NCBI RefSeq assembly: GCF_039555335.1
Contig: NC_092628.1
Location: 79,944,315-80,008,314, forward strand
DNA length: 64,000 nt
Direction of reading: 5' to 3'
From: Amphiura filiformis
Lineage: Eukaryota; Echinodermata; Ophiuroidea; Amphilepidida; Amphiuridae
Part shown: one piece after another, positions 25,601-36,283 of the stretch
How positions within the stretch are numbered: position 1 is the first letter of the stretch
Layout of the letters: every line of letters starts with the position of its first letter
Made by a program: the position numbers and the translations under genes
The notes under the pieces: model-generated
Databases searched by the model: none
Seen by the model: only the letters and a program-made list of their open reading frames with translations
What the model was told of the DNA's origin: nothing

Positions 25601-26519
25601 CAAAAAATGGGTTTAATAAAGGAAAGTGTGTGGTTTATATTACAAAAAGTCCAAAATTTAAAATGAACCCCACGAAGTCCCTGAAATGCTAATCGTCATA
25701 CCTAATACAGGTTAATCCACTCATTTGCACGTAAAACTTACCATATTGACCAGGTAAATCTAACTGAAGGAATTAAAATGATACACAGGTTTTTCTTTCA
25801 AAATAACTTCGCATGGACTTAGGTGGCTTTTGTATTCATGTATTCATTTTTCTAACATATAAGGCATAATGTTGTCATTGCCGGAGACTTCCTTTAAGTT
25901 TCAATAACAATTTAAAATAAGTAAAGATTGCAACATCTAGGATGTATTGTTACATTGGAAACATGGATGGGTATTTTGGTCAAATTTAAGACGAGTTATT
26001 TGAGACCACTGGTTAAAATCGGAGCATTGTTAAGTTTTGACCCCCTGTGGAGCCCACAATTCAGCCTAAAGACTATATTATACCTTTTCTGATTCCTTTT
26101 GACCAGAGCAATAATTTGATGTGTTTTTGAACACAATCTGATCAACTTTGAAATGTGACCCCTGTATGACCTTTTAGGGACATAACTCAAGGCGCAAGGT
26201 GCATTTTACCACCAACTTGGTTCCTGCTTTTAATTTTAAAAAAGCACACCATAATAGAACACCGTACACTTTGTGCAACTTGACTAATTTACCTCATCAT
26301 AAAGTTCATCACTCATCTGTGGCTTAGGAGCAGTAGTCCATTTGGCGCCACCTTTGAAGTATTCTTTGAGAAGCGCCCTGTAGGCGCGATATTCAAAGAA
26401 TCTACTTCGCCACGCCATAGGGCATTCTATTATCTCATCACCGATGACAAGAAGAAGATCCCTAGGCATTGACAGTTGACCTGTATAGATTTATAAGAAC
26501 ACATCTTTCTCATTCTTAA

Positions 26520-26596
<77 letters not shown>

Positions 26597-28417
26597 TTGT
26601 AAATACCTGTTGAAGTAAAATCTGGTGTTGTGTACTTGACGCTGAAATCAACAACATCTGGTCTTCGGACAGTGATACCTTCTCGCCTAAGGACAGAGCA
26701 GAACTCATCAAGTTCAGCACTGGCTTTCTTAAGATGCTCTAAAGGAAAACTTCTACCACCATACTTGGAGAAGAAATTCCATTTCTCCTCAGAAATTGTA
26801 GCCTTTAAAATAAAAATCAAATGTGTGCATACTATTACACGAGCTGAGCACAGTCCAACGAGTTTGATGAGAGAATATGATGGCAAACTTCATAACTTGC
26901 TGGTTACAATACTTGCCATAATATTGCCTTTGTTGACATAACATTATGCAGAAAGCAAGAAAGGTTTTTTTTATTATACTGAACTAATTTTCTTACACAC
27001 CATGTGATATTGCAATATCTTCGAGATAGATAGAAGTTCCATTCGGTAAAAAAAATAATTGAGCACTTAACTGGGGCTCTATTGAATCCAGACACTCCTT
27101 GGGCATCTTGAAATAAGTTGCCCAAAATGACCCCATACGGTTATACAGGGGTAAAAAATTTAAAGTGTTCAGATACCGTAAAGATTCACCTAGTGGCGCA
27201 CTTGGGTTCCTGCGAGAGTAAATTTAAAATACAAATAGATCACTTCCTCCTCTAAAAATCTCAACAAAGAATTATTGGTGTGTACCCTTATTTGTGGTGG
27301 CATTTTTCGGAAGGGCACTTTTATTTTGTGCCTAAAATTACAAGGGAGCCCATATGCTCCATTAGGCGAATCTTTACGGTATCACTTCAAAGTTGATCAA
27401 ATTATTCGTCTAGGCCCAACACAAATAGTTTCGTGGAAGTTGTATCAAATTGCTTCAGCACCAGATTAAATAATTACAATGGTTTTTAAGACTTAAAATG
27501 GCGGAAGAGCGAAATGTTGTTTACCACGGATATCAGAGTCAGTCAAAATTTTGAGACTAAAGATTCAACCGAATGTTTAGGTCACGTGACTATTCAAAAA
27601 GAACTAATTGACTTCACGTCAAAGATATTTTCTTATTGCTAATGACGTGCCAAAGTCATTCAAGCCTTCTCTCTCTGGTGTCAATGACTTTTCGCTCTTC
27701 CGACATTTTTAGCTCTCGTAACTTGAGTAGCCCTACATTTCTACCAAAACTGACCATCATTCCGGTCTCTGACTAACCTTAATAACTAATTATTACGGAA
27801 CCCTGAATTTTCGTGCGTGTTGCAATTTTTATGGTTCGGACATTCTAACTATAAACGACCCACAATTCCCAAAATTCCCAAAAACATTTTCCGTTGTAAA
27901 ATTTCAGGAGGGCGATGAGAAGTAGAACGCCTTAAACTTAATCGTAATGTCCAGACTCGTCTATGAAATGCCCACATGCGTAATAACGTATTTAATACGA
28001 AATCGAATTAATCGCAATGTATTCTGCTTTTTCTGTTGTTGCTTTGATCCAGAGAAATCTTTAAAATTTGGAATTTGGAAAGAATGAAGGTCTGTAAGTC
28101 GAAGAGCTCCAAAACAAATTGCTAAACACAAATTTTCTCAAAAATAAAACAATCTTGAATAGAACCGTATGTGATGCAACCGACGAAATGTCATAACTTT
28201 CCTATAGTTTACTATGTCATACCTTGATGGCCACGGTTAAGGGAGGAACAGTGGCGCCTTCTGCACGTCCGACAATGACTTCATCCAAATGATCCCATTC
28301 ATTATACGAACACACAGGACTCGTGGACGATGGTATGTTGCTATTATTAGCTATTGTAGAGGAATTACGACAAAGGAATCCATGAACTACCGTGCTTACG
28401 TTTGTGGAAGTATGTAG
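10422..28417 (-). CDS. GATM: Glycine amidinotransferase (AGAT), six exons, N-terminal exon not found
   Basis: The joined exons 28417-28223, 26802-26607, 26480-26293, 20384-20247, 11553-11325 and 10648-10422 encode about 390 residues plus a stop. They match the whole mature part of L-arginine:glycine amidinotransferase, the mitochondrial enzyme that moves the amidino group of arginine to glycine, giving guanidinoacetate and ornithine (first step of creatine synthesis). All exon junctions keep frame and have GT donors and AG acceptors. Active-site blocks are present: [24 protein letters not shown], and FHCWTCD with the catalytic cysteine (human C407). The C-terminus [12 protein letters not shown] lines up with the human end, one residue shorter. 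The vertebrate protein is about 423 residues; the missing part is the transit-peptide region, expected in an exon upstream of 28417. The neighbouring phosphagen kinase is transcribed divergently. Family assignment is very secure; the exact start is unknown. Confidence 0.95.
11325..11553 (-). CDS. GATM: GATM exon
   Basis: 229 bp encoding [14 protein letters not shown] to PPKPMMPN plus one base. Contains [13 protein letters not shown], with the active-site histidine and aspartate (human H303 and D305). The acceptor is TATAATAG and the donor is G|GTATGT. Confidence 0.95.
12211..12322. repeat. (ATGAT)n pentanucleotide microsatellite
   Basis: About 110 bp of TGATA/TATGA units with a few interruptions, in the GATM intron between the exons at 11.5 and 20.2 kb. 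Confidence 0.95.
13316..13550. repeat. Purine-rich tract
   Basis: (GA)n from 13316 to about 13341, then GGGTGTGTGTGTGG, a G run, and imperfect GGGAGGGGA units. Strong strand asymmetry, no coding meaning. Confidence 0.85.
14060..17445. repeat. Spaced motif series GGATTCGTGGGTAAC (region B)
   Basis: Occurrences at 14060 (inverted), 14402, 14752, 14773, 15072, 15091, 15260, 15413, 15432, 15598 and 17431. Three doublets with 19-21 bp spacing start at 14752, 15072 and 15413, i.e. 320 and 341 bp apart; singles fall near half or whole multiples of that. The core matches the inverse of the region A motif with CC for CT. The series lies in the GATM intron. Confidence 0.75.
18348..18640 (-). mobile_element. 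SINE copy lacking the tRNA-like head
   Basis: Shares the body and tail of the 8427-8785 SINE (AGTGATTTATAGTGCGCTAC, CCTAGACGTTGATCCACAAG, CGAGTTTCGTACGGGTTACA on the plus strand). The head is missing, as expected of 5' truncation. Confidence 0.7.
18884..19444 (-). repeat. Dispersed repeat R1, copy c (inverted)
   Basis: Reverse complement of the R1 ends: TACTGCAGTTACTGTCCG at 18884 and GTAGACATGACTGCATCATG at the far end. The central tandem duplication is missing, so this copy is shorter. It keeps the uninterrupted site into which the MITE of copy a inserted. Confidence 0.78.
19545..19580. repeat. (CAAA)n microsatellite
   Basis: About nine GACA/CAAA-type units followed by CGCACACACA. Confidence 0.9.
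20247..20384 (-). CDS. GATM: GATM exon
   Basis: 138 bp encoding 46 residues, [10 protein letters not shown] to DIFVQRSQ, in phase 0 at both ends. Holds [12 protein letters not shown], with the active-site aspartate equivalent to human D254. The acceptor is AATACAAAG and the donor is CAG|GTTAGT. It is separated from the next exon by an 8.7-kb repeat-filled intron. Confidence 0.95.
20959..21041 (-). pseudogene. tRNA-Leu-like segment in the left foldback arm
   Basis: The minus strand reads GTGGCCGAGTGGTCTAAGGC (A-box region of a class II tRNA) and, 50 bp on, GAGTTCGAAC (B box). The anticodon arm is disrupted, so it is a tRNA-derived relic, not a working gene. Confidence 0.6.
22350..22432 (+). 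pseudogene. tRNA-Leu-like segment in the right foldback arm
   Basis: ATGGCCGAGTGGTCTAAGGC followed by GTGAGTTCGAACCCC, the mirror copy of the segment at 20959-21041. The anticodon stem does not pair convincingly. Confidence 0.6.
23060..24480 (+). mobile_element. Degenerate Penelope-like element, reverse transcriptase region
   Basis: Fragments in shifting frames give [20 protein letters not shown], then [24 protein letters not shown], the RT motif [16 protein letters not shown] near 23840-23895, the catalytic YVDDTYVI near 23929, and [18 protein letters not shown] with MYRKPTYTD. After that only scattered words remain ([12 protein letters not shown]). These are hallmarks of Penelope RT. Many stops and frameshifts; no GIY-YIG domain attached. 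It lies in the GATM intron on the strand opposite to GATM. Confidence 0.85.
24880..25985. repeat. Nested palindromic element
   Basis: Outer arms: 24886-25010 (TACCCATCCATGTTTCCAAT..CCGGCAATGACAACATTATG) and their complement at 25860-25985. Inner hairpin: about 25012-25150 (AATTATCAAGCACGAATCAT..CAGTGCAATGACG) and its complement at about 25205-25340. A MITE inside or next to another foldback element. Confidence 0.75.
26293..26480 (-). CDS. GATM: GATM exon
   Basis: Begins in phase 1 (Gly codon split by the intron) with [19 protein letters not shown] and runs to [11 protein letters not shown]. It includes the highly conserved [16 protein letters not shown]-type block (here [16 protein letters not shown]). 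The acceptor is ATCTATACAG and the donor is GAG|GTAAAT. Length is 188 bp and the exon ends in phase 0. Confidence 0.95.
26520..26596. repeat. (TAAG)n microsatellite filling a GATM intron
   Basis: About 19 uninterrupted AAGT/TAAG units. They make up 77 of the 126 bp of the intron between 26607 and 26480, starting about 10 bp from the donor. Confidence 0.95.
26607..26802 (-). CDS. GATM: GATM exon
   Basis: Encodes ATISEEKW through [21 protein letters not shown] plus one base. It contains the PDF aspartate equivalent to human D170, part of the active site. The acceptor is TTTTAAAG and the donor is G|GTATTT, phase 1. The following intron is only 126 bp and consists mostly of a tetranucleotide repeat. 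Confidence 0.95.
28223..28417 (-). CDS. GATM: GATM exon (first visible coding exon)
   Basis: Encodes a low-complexity Ser/Thr/Asn linker followed by the conserved start of the mature enzyme, [19 protein letters not shown], then PPLTVAIK. The donor after AAG is GTATGA. I place the acceptor after a T-rich stretch ending in AAAG at 28418-28420, phase 0. An open frame continues upstream to an ATG at 28451-28453 ([12 protein letters not shown]), but that stretch looks like intron, so the true Met is probably in a farther exon. Confidence 0.9.
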
Positions 28418-28850
28418 CTTTGGGGAAAAATAATAATATTCAATAAATAACAAGAACTATAGCGCCCTCAGGGTTCATTCTTGGTACAATGATGGCCCAT
28501 GACCCTTCTATATTTCCTACAGTACCATCGACCCCAGAGGTAAAAGGTCATGGGCTACAGTGAACAATATGTGTCAAATTTCAAACAGCTCTAGCTCAAG
28601 AACAACAGCGCCCTCAGGGTTCATACTTGGTACAATGATGACCCATGACCCTAGATGTATCTATAGTAGCCGCATTCCCAGAGGTCAAAGTCTAAAGGCT
28701 TTAAAAAACAAAATAGGTACGACTGTGGGTACGACCTATGAACACAGTGTAGGGCAATAAAGGTAGTATTTTGTTAGCTACCTGTGTTTGCAATGATAAA
28801 GGTCTGAATCGTATGTCAAGGAAACTGATCACTTGACAAAAACTCCCTTA

Positions 28851-28926
28851 AAAAAAGCGCAGTGATTTATAGTGCGCTACGCACAGGCACAACGCCTAGA
28901 CATTGATCCACAAGCCTCAGCACACT
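28851..28926 (-). mobile_element. SINE 3' tail fragment
   Basis: 75 bp matching only the tail segment of the SINE (AAAAAAAGCGCAGTGATTTA to CAAGCCTCAGCACACT on the plus strand). It directly abuts the minisatellite hairpin. Confidence 0.65.
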
Positions 28927-29190
28927 CTCTCTAATACCCTACCAAGCATTCACTCTCTCTTAAACCCCATCAGACCATCAATCTCTCTAAAAAGGGAATG
29001 TGTGTAGGCATTTTGATTTTGGTTCCTTGGACCACCTCAAAAGTTTGTCATGATGGGATAAGGTGTGTGGTTGGTTAAGGGTTGGGGTACTAGAGAAAGT
29101 GTGGTCCAGTCTGGTGGTGTTTTAGAGAGATTGATGGTCTGATGGGGTATAAGAGAGAGTGAAGACTTGGTAGGGTATTAGAGAGAGTGT
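28926..29190. repeat. Inverted repeat at the edge of the minisatellite
   Basis: 28926-28993 (ACTCTCTCTAATACCCTACC..CATCAGACCATCAATCTCTC) is the reverse complement of a minisatellite unit at about 29121-29190, separated by 125 bp of other sequence. Confidence 0.7.
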
Positions 29191-29556
29191 GGGCCAGTCT
29201 GGTGGTGTTTTAGAGAGAGTGAGCGTATATTGGAGTATAAGAGAGAGTGAAGGCTTGGTGGAGTATTAGAGAGAGTATGGGTCAGCCTGGTGGTGTTTTA
29301 GAGCGAGTGAGTGTCTGGTGGAGTATAAGAGAGAGTGAGGGTCTGGTGGGGTATTAGAGAGAGTATGGTCCAGTCTGGTGGTGTTTTAGAGTGAGTGATG
29401 GTCTTGTGGAGTATGAGAGTGAGGGTCTGGTGGGGTATTAGAGAGAGCGTGGTCCAGTCTGGTGGTGCTTTAGAGAGAGTGGTGGTCTGATGGGGTATAA
29501 AAGAGAGTGAAGGCTTGGTAGGGTATTAGAGAGAGTGTGGGCCAGTCTAGTGTTAT
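29060..29556. repeat. 88-bp minisatellite, about 5.5 copies
   Basis: The word CCAGTCTGGTGGTGTTTTAG recurs at about 29106, 29194, 29283, 29370, 29454 and (cut) 29541, each unit also holding GGGTATTAGAGAGAGTG and GGTATAAGAGAGAGTGA. Copies differ by scattered substitutions. Confidence 0.9.
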
Positions 29557-29919
29557 GAGCATTACATGTATATCAAATGAAAGCTTAAAACAGGGGCTTT
29601 CACATGGTGCTTACCAAGTTTTCGTTTGTGAATAGGGGAAGGGGGTTAGGTGTGGTCACGGGCATAGATATTGGTGTTTGGTCAAACACAACTGTGCCAT
29701 CTAGTTACTAATTGTCCTTATACAACAATAATTCTTGACGCTTATAATTGGAGCATTGTAAAGTTTAGATTTCAGTAAATGTCCTAAAGCCCCGGCATCC
29801 ATCGAAAATACCATGTACCGCCGGCTTTATTGGTACGGATTGAAACAAATAATTGGCGCAATGAGTTGTCACCATTGTTATATATTTGATTCAGGTCTTA
29901 AAAAGTACAAAGAAAGCAA

Positions 29920-31312
29920 ACTCCATGGTCACACTCTATCTATGACTATGGAAGAGCTGAAAAGGGTTATCTCATAATTTACGACAGGAAAAGCAATTGG
30001 ACTAGATAAAATCTCATCACAACAGATAAAGAACTTTGTGGACTTGCTGCTAAAAAATAACTGCCACAAACTTTTTGTGATCTAAGAAGAAAGCACATGT
30101 ACTGGCGCTCCTAAAGCCCGGGAAAGATCCATCAATTGCAAAGAGCTACGCCTACTCAACCTCACCCAGCACATCGAAGATGGTTTGAGGAACTCCTTGC
30201 ACAGATGACAACTTACAAAAAGGTGATGTGTTTGCCATTTACTCGCTTTATTCAGGATCAGTTATTCGTCCACTCTTTTCCGTGCACTTACACTGATTTA
30301 CAGACTTGTTGTTTCATAAATCAGGTTTCAAGGGAAGAAGAGTATATCCCCTTCTTGGGACGGATACACACTTTGGCGTACACCTAATCGTCGATATTGC
30401 TGGATTAGTAGCACATTGACTGGGAAAAATGAATGACTGGCTCACAAGTACCTTTCTTCGAAGGCACCTGCTCCCCAGCAAACACAAAACGATTTTAAAA
30501 CGTTTTGAACAGGTCATATTTTGGGTTTTTTATTTTGGTAAAAACGTTTCAATAACATTAAATGTCGGGTTATGTAAAGATGAGATTTAACACAGAAAAA
30601 TGTTTTATTCTGAAAATAACACATGCTCGTAAACATATTTTCACACATAAATACAATTTAGGAGGTACAATATTACAGCAAACTAACTCACATTAATACT
30701 TAGGAGTCGTAATCACAAATGACTTGAAAAAAAATCAATCAAATATCAGCAAAAGGTAACAGGGCTCTTAGTTTCATTAAACGCAACCTCAGTTCATGTC
30801 CTAAGGACATCAAACACACAGCATTTAAGACATTTGTAAGACCAATCATTGAATACTGCTCCGCTGTATGGGATCCCTATATCCAAGATCAAATTTACCA
30901 GCTAGAAGCGATCCAGTGTAGCGCAGTATGTTTCATCAAAAAGACTACAGCAAACGCATCAGCGTAACCAAACTAATGAAGGACTTGAACATGGAGTCTC
31001 TGACTGACAGAAGAAAGATTGATAGGCTGTCCATACTACAGAAAGCCGGAGAGGGTCACCTGGCCCTGCCAGTACAAAACATACTGCAACCAACCAACCA
31101 ACCCAACCGTCATACCAACCGTAGCCATCCAAACAAGAGTTACACATCAATAAGGACGTCTTCAAGTACTCCTTTTATCCCAGAACAATAAAAGAATGGA
31201 ACGCTCTAACAGCAGCATTAACTCAGCAAACAGATACCCTTCAATTCAAGAAAGCATCCAAGACCACTTCCTCAAAAGCAGCTAAGCAGACGACACAAGT
31301 GCGCACACACTA
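29920..31312 (+). mobile_element. Degenerate LINE (CR1/Jockey-like), 3' half of the reverse transcriptase ORF
   Basis: Broken frames give TTGKAIGLDKISSQQIKNF (RT start region), LNLTQHIEDG, then YLGVVITNDLK, RALSFIKRNLSSCPKDIKHT, IIEYCSAVWDPY and the C-terminal block LNMESLTDRRKIDRL..LQKA with YSFYPRTIKEWNAL. This order is the thumb and C-terminal part of non-LTR retrotransposon ORF2. The frame is interrupted at 30474-30585 by a MITE copy. Confidence 0.83.
30474..30585. mobile_element. CCAGCAAACACAAAACG MITE copy inside the LINE
   Basis: CCCAGCAAACACAAAACGAT, TTTTAAAACGTTTTGAA and TTAAATGTCGGGTTATGTAA interrupt the LINE frame between RRHLL and EKCFIL-type sequence. Same family as 33317-34011 and 60465-60615. 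Confidence 0.65.
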
Positions 31313-32340
31313 GATTTCCTTTCCGCTTGACCCCATCTGGGGTGTCGGAGAGTATCCAATCAGAAGCGGAGCTCATTATTTGGCAGGTATGTTGGACATA
31401 ACATTTTTGATGTATATTAATCTGATGATGTAATTTTTGTGTATTTTAATATGATTTTCATTGAACAATATCTTCAAAAGTAAAAACCTTCCAGGTGAGC
31501 AAAATATAGCCCATGTCTCAAAATATTGGACCTGCCTGTCGTTTAACACACGGTAGAGGATAGTTTATATTCATATATATTCATATTCAATTTATTTCCA
31601 TCAAAATCACACATAAAATAACACCAACAACATTTTAGAAAAAGCTTGAGAAGACGTTGCACCACCTGACAATTAAATTGAACACTCAAAAACCAAACAG
31701 ACATACAAACATGACATGACAAGAGCGGTGCCCGAGAAACACACACAAAGAACAAAAACAAAACAAAACAACATTATAAATATTAATTATGAGAAAAGAA
31801 TCATTGATATTACAAACATTTGATCAAGTAAACTCATTCAAATCCGATCTCGAGGTCATCCAGTTGAACGGAACATGTAGGCCATGTACCTCACAAGAAG
31901 GCCCCAGAAGCCACTAGTGACAAAGAGCCAAAATTAGAAGTAGGGAAAACTTGCAAACATTGAAATGACAAAAAGATAAAACAATATATTACTCATATTT
32001 CGATTTAAATTATATTTAAATTATATCATAAAGTAAAAACAAAATTGCAGTATCGTTTATTCTCGAAATATTTGATATTCATCTTACCGATATAGGTTTG
32101 AAGATTCTTGACATATTAACATCTCGAAGACAAACACGAAGCATCTTGTCATTCCAATTCCTGCTTTTCTCATTTACTATCCAAGTTAAGTATCAAAACC
32201 GCCGCTTAATATCAATACTGAAATGAAAATTCAAATCATAAAGACACCATATTAAAAAAAAATAGATAATTTTCAATATTCAAAGAAATTCGTTTTCAGA
32301 TGATGTTTGTGATTTTTAAAAATGATAATAGAGGTTATCC
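31313..32340. other. Intergenic AT-rich sequence
   Basis: No coding exon or structured repeat seen between the LINE and the GGGACC MITE at 32.35 kb. Confidence 0.5.
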
Positions 32341-32351
32341 GTGTTCTATAA

Positions 32352-32619
32352 GGGACCGATCGTTATTTACGGCAGGGGGGGTAATGGGCATTTTGGAAAA
32401 AATATCGACAACAAATTTCGCGTTCCCCCCCTCGCGTCCGTCCGCTCAAAATTTTCGGATTCCCCCCTTGTTTTCCCGAATTTCTCCATTTAAAACTTAA
32501 CATTCCCCCTCTTGGTTCAACGAAAAATTTTGCATCCCCCCCTCAAGACCCAAAATTGTTTTCGGATTCCCCCCTCAAAACGCCCATTACCCCCCCTGTC
32601 GTAAATAACGATCACTCCC
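32352..32619. mobile_element. GGGAC-type MITE with TAA target duplication
   Basis: TAA|GGGACCGATCGTTATTTA at the left and TAAATAACGATCACTCCC|TAA at the right; terminal inverted repeats of about 45 bp rich in G/C runs. 3-bp TAA duplication and GGG..CCC ends fit non-autonomous PIF/Harbinger elements. Confidence 0.75.
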
Positions 32620-32851
32620 TAACATGTATAAGCTGCATATCCTATCAGCGACTATGTTTAGGATTTTCAAAAGAAGTACCTGCATGTGCAACTATAGCCC
32701 GCCAAAGTCATGCAAGTAACTCCGAGTTAGTGCATTGAATTGATTTGAATGAGGAATACTACGGGAACCAACGCCTTTTGTTAGAAGTTGCACATGAGAT
32801 ACGCGGAATGGGGGAAATAATTATCATGCATATAGAGTATAAAGCGCTCCA

Positions 32852-33124
32852 CAGACTCCGAGTATTGTACGTACAATATTGTATGCAACATATCTACGTT
32901 ATTTAATCTATTGACATTCTATTTCCAGTAATGTTTAAGTTATAACGAATGTTTAATGACGAAAAATCGATAATAAGTTACATGTAATATCTAGTAGAAA
33001 TATATTATTGATTTTACGTCATCAAACATTCGTTAGAACTTAAACATTACTTGAAATAGAATGGCAATAGATTAAACAACGTAGATATGTTGCATACAAT
33101 ATTGTACGTACAATAAAAAGTCTG
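32852..33124. mobile_element. Foldback MITE, CAGACT termini (longer copy)
   Basis: Almost the whole 273 bp is one inverted repeat: CAGACTCCGAGTATTGTACG at the left, CAATAAAAAGTCTG at the right, and arms continuing through the TTCTATTTCCAGTAATGTTT block and its complement. Confidence 0.78.
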
Positions 33125-33316
33125 AATACTGCTTTACAGAGGTAGACCTGAATCTCAAAATATTTCCAAGTCCTGATTTGCTATAGTCCTAAATATCCAA
33201 ACAAATCATGACCTAAATGAATTGAATCAACAGGCCGGTGTGGCTCTTCGCCCTCCTGTTCAGCCTCCTCCAGCGGCATCCCCGTGTTTTGTTGCATTTG
33301 ATCATTCCATCTGGTA

Positions 33317-34011
33317 CCCAGCAAACACAAAAACGTTTTAAAAATGTTTTAAATAAGTTATATTTTGGCTTTTGGTTTAGGTAAAAAAAAACACGTTTTA
33401 ATAACATTAAAATGTCGGGTTATATAAAGGTCATGATAACGTTTTAAAACGTTTTGTATGAAAACACACTACAACAATATTTTTAAATGTTTTCAAAAAT
33501 GTTATTGTAAACTATTTTGCAAACATTTTTGCCAAATATTGTATCAATACTTAAATAACATTATGTTAAAATATTTGAACCCAGCAAACACAGAAATGTT
33601 CTTAAAATGTTTTTTTCATAACCTTTTAATAACATTTAAATGTCGGGTTATATAAATGTCATGAAAACGTTTTAAAACGTTATTGAAAATATTTTGGGCA
33701 AACATTTTTCGCAAAATATTTTTCAACCCCAAAATAACATTCTGTTTAGAATGTTTTGTATCAAGTTTTCAAGAATGTTTTTGGAATGTTATTAAAACGT
33801 TTTTATACCCTTTATATAACCCGACATTTAAACGTTTTCTGTAAAACATTTTTGTTTGCTGAGCAGTACATTATCAAAAAATGTTTTTTTAAGGCTATGA
33901 AAACGTTTATACTCTTAATATACCCTTTATATAACCCGACATTTAAACGTTTTCTGACAACCTTTTATAACCTTTTGCGAATGATGTCGAAAACGTTTTG
34001 TGTTTGCTGGG
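33317..34011. mobile_element. CCCAGCAAACAC element with internal palindromic repeats
   Basis: Ends CCCAGCAAACACAAAAACG and AAACGTTTTGTGTTTGCTGG G are inverted copies, flanked by TA on each side. Inside, the block AAATGTCGGGTTATATAAAG and its complement CTTTATATAACCCGACATTT recur several times with AAAACGTTTTAAAACGTTTT palindromes. Confidence 0.75.
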
Positions 34012-34574
34012 TAGGCGGGCGACCTGGTGGTCTAGGAACAGTCATTTATGGTATGGAGAGGGACTGAGGGAGGCGGTTGGGCATGCGGACAACACTGCCA
34101 AACCATTTCGTCCGTCGTTGGAATGGTCTCCTCGTCTTTTCCATTAAGGACCTAGTAGCACACCGTACCCTATTCCAGCAGTGCTATAATTTCCCATATT
34201 AAAATTGTACAATGCAATATGAACTGTGCATTGTCTTTTGGAAGAGAACTTTCTATAGGAGAACACTTTCAATTAAATAGTAGTAAGTGATAACAGATAT
34301 GTGACATACTTGACCGATAACAGATTTTTGAGACAGATTGATATTGTAAACATCTAGGTGGGTGTAAAACCAATACCCAATATTTTGGATGTGCAAAGAC
34401 AACTACTCTGACCTTCACCTGACATACAAAACTAAACCAGATCATTCTTGTTAAGAGACCACCTTTCAATTACCGTAGTAGTAGTAGTGACAACAGACAT
34501 GTACCATACCGTATTCGACTTATGTTTGAAACATCACAATATGAAGGCCTATGCTATGGTTAAAGCTGAGGAAA

Positions 34575-34742
<168 letters not shown>

Positions 34743-35049
34743 AAAATGAAAGAAAAAATGAAAGGAAGGAAAAAAGAAGTAACAAAAGAAAAAAAATGAA
34801 AACAGAAAGGAAGGATGAAAGGAAAGAAAGAAATGCATATTAAAATCCAGACACATACAATGACCATCTACCTTGCTCCTTCAGACCCATGAAATGATTT
34901 CATCAATTATCGGCCTTGTCCCATTATATATCAACTCTTGTCAAAGGTAAAGGAATTGGAATTGGTGACAGGTTTATAGATAAACAAATTGGAGTTGATG
35001 ACAAGTTTGAGACCAGGACAGTTGGTTATAAAAGCACACCTCCTACTTA

Positions 35050-35260
35050 TAAGAGCATTTTGGTGGGTGCTACTAGTTTGTAAGAATATTCGCGGCTCAC
35101 GCCGCTCATACTCTTACTACTACTAAGACATCTCATCTCGAACACTTCTATTATAGAAATCATCTGATTTACGCAAGGTCCAAAATTCGGCTCCATAAGA
35201 AGGAGAATAGGGGCTCTGTAGATCATCATTTTGAATGGCCATGAGATGTTTTGGTTCAAC
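35050..35260 (-). mobile_element. Possible LINE RT C-terminal remnant
   Basis: The minus-strand frame has IYRAPILLLMEPNFGPC and IIEVFEMRCLSSSK, resembling the LYGAESW..(x)..IEAFEMRCLRR block downstream of RT in LINEs. Short and frameshifted, hence modest confidence. Confidence 0.45.
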
Positions 35261-35498
35261 CAGAAGCAGGGCCTAGTTCGTGCAGTGAGAATAAAAATCC
35301 ATGCAATAGGAATTAAAAATCAGTGCTTAAACTGTTTTTAAATTAAAGAAGTTCCTTCTGAAAGAAAAACGAATCGAGTCAGAAAATCCTGTGCAAAAAC
35401 AGTATAGTTTGTGGTAGTCAGTCAAACATTAATCTTAATTCAAGCAAATTGCCTTACAACGCCTCTGGCGACGCTCTTTCACCAAAATTCATAGGCGT

Positions 35499-35690
35499 AG
35501 ATCCCGGGATAAATCCCCCCAATATTTTGCCAGGGGGGATGGTCCATACAGTCATCCCCAATGTTGACGCCTGCATGTGAACTTATTACCAAATTAGCCT
35601 CATATTTGGCCATTTTTGACCCAAAAGTGCAATTTTTGGCGCATTATTCCACTTTCATCAGTTAAGCTTCAATGTGGCAACTACGCCACT
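35499..35690. mobile_element. AGGCGTAGATC-type MITE remnant
   Basis: CATAGGCGTAGATCCCGGGA, AATATTTTGCCAGGGGG and a TTTAGCTTCAA-like block match the element at 49192-49514. The right end is missing or diverged. Confidence 0.5.
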
Positions 35691-36102
35691 GCCCAAATTT
35701 TTCGGTCACAAGTGAGGGAAAACCTCGGGATGCGCAGCAGATGTGGGGGTAGGGGGAAAAGTGGCCCCGACGGTGTTACTGGACTATATAGCCAGCTCCA
35801 TCCACCGGAAAGATATTGACCAGAGTTGCATCTCCTTTTTTGGTCCGTTAAACAACCTAATTTTTTTTGTTGGGGGGGGGGGGGATAGTGTAATATTGCA
35901 AATTGACATAATATATAACCTTGATTTTGGGCTACAAGAGTGTAAAATGGAAAGTGTTTGCGGGCTCCTTGCAAAATCGGGCCAAAAATTATGACCAGCA
36001 GGAACATTGGGTCTGGCGCTGCTTACCTGATACGCCCTTGTAAGATCGGCAACAAATTAAGTGCAAATTAATGCCTAAATTAGCGGAAAAAGGACGACTT
36101 TC

Positions 36103-36112
36103 CACAACATAT

Positions 36113-36169
<57 letters not shown>

Positions 36170-36181
36170 TTTTTTATCCAT

Positions 36182-36268
<87 letters not shown>

Positions 36269-36283
36269 TTATTTATTTATTAT
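36103..36283. repeat. (TTTA)n microsatellite
   Basis: About 180 bp of TTTA units with one interruption near 36165-36180. Confidence 0.96.
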
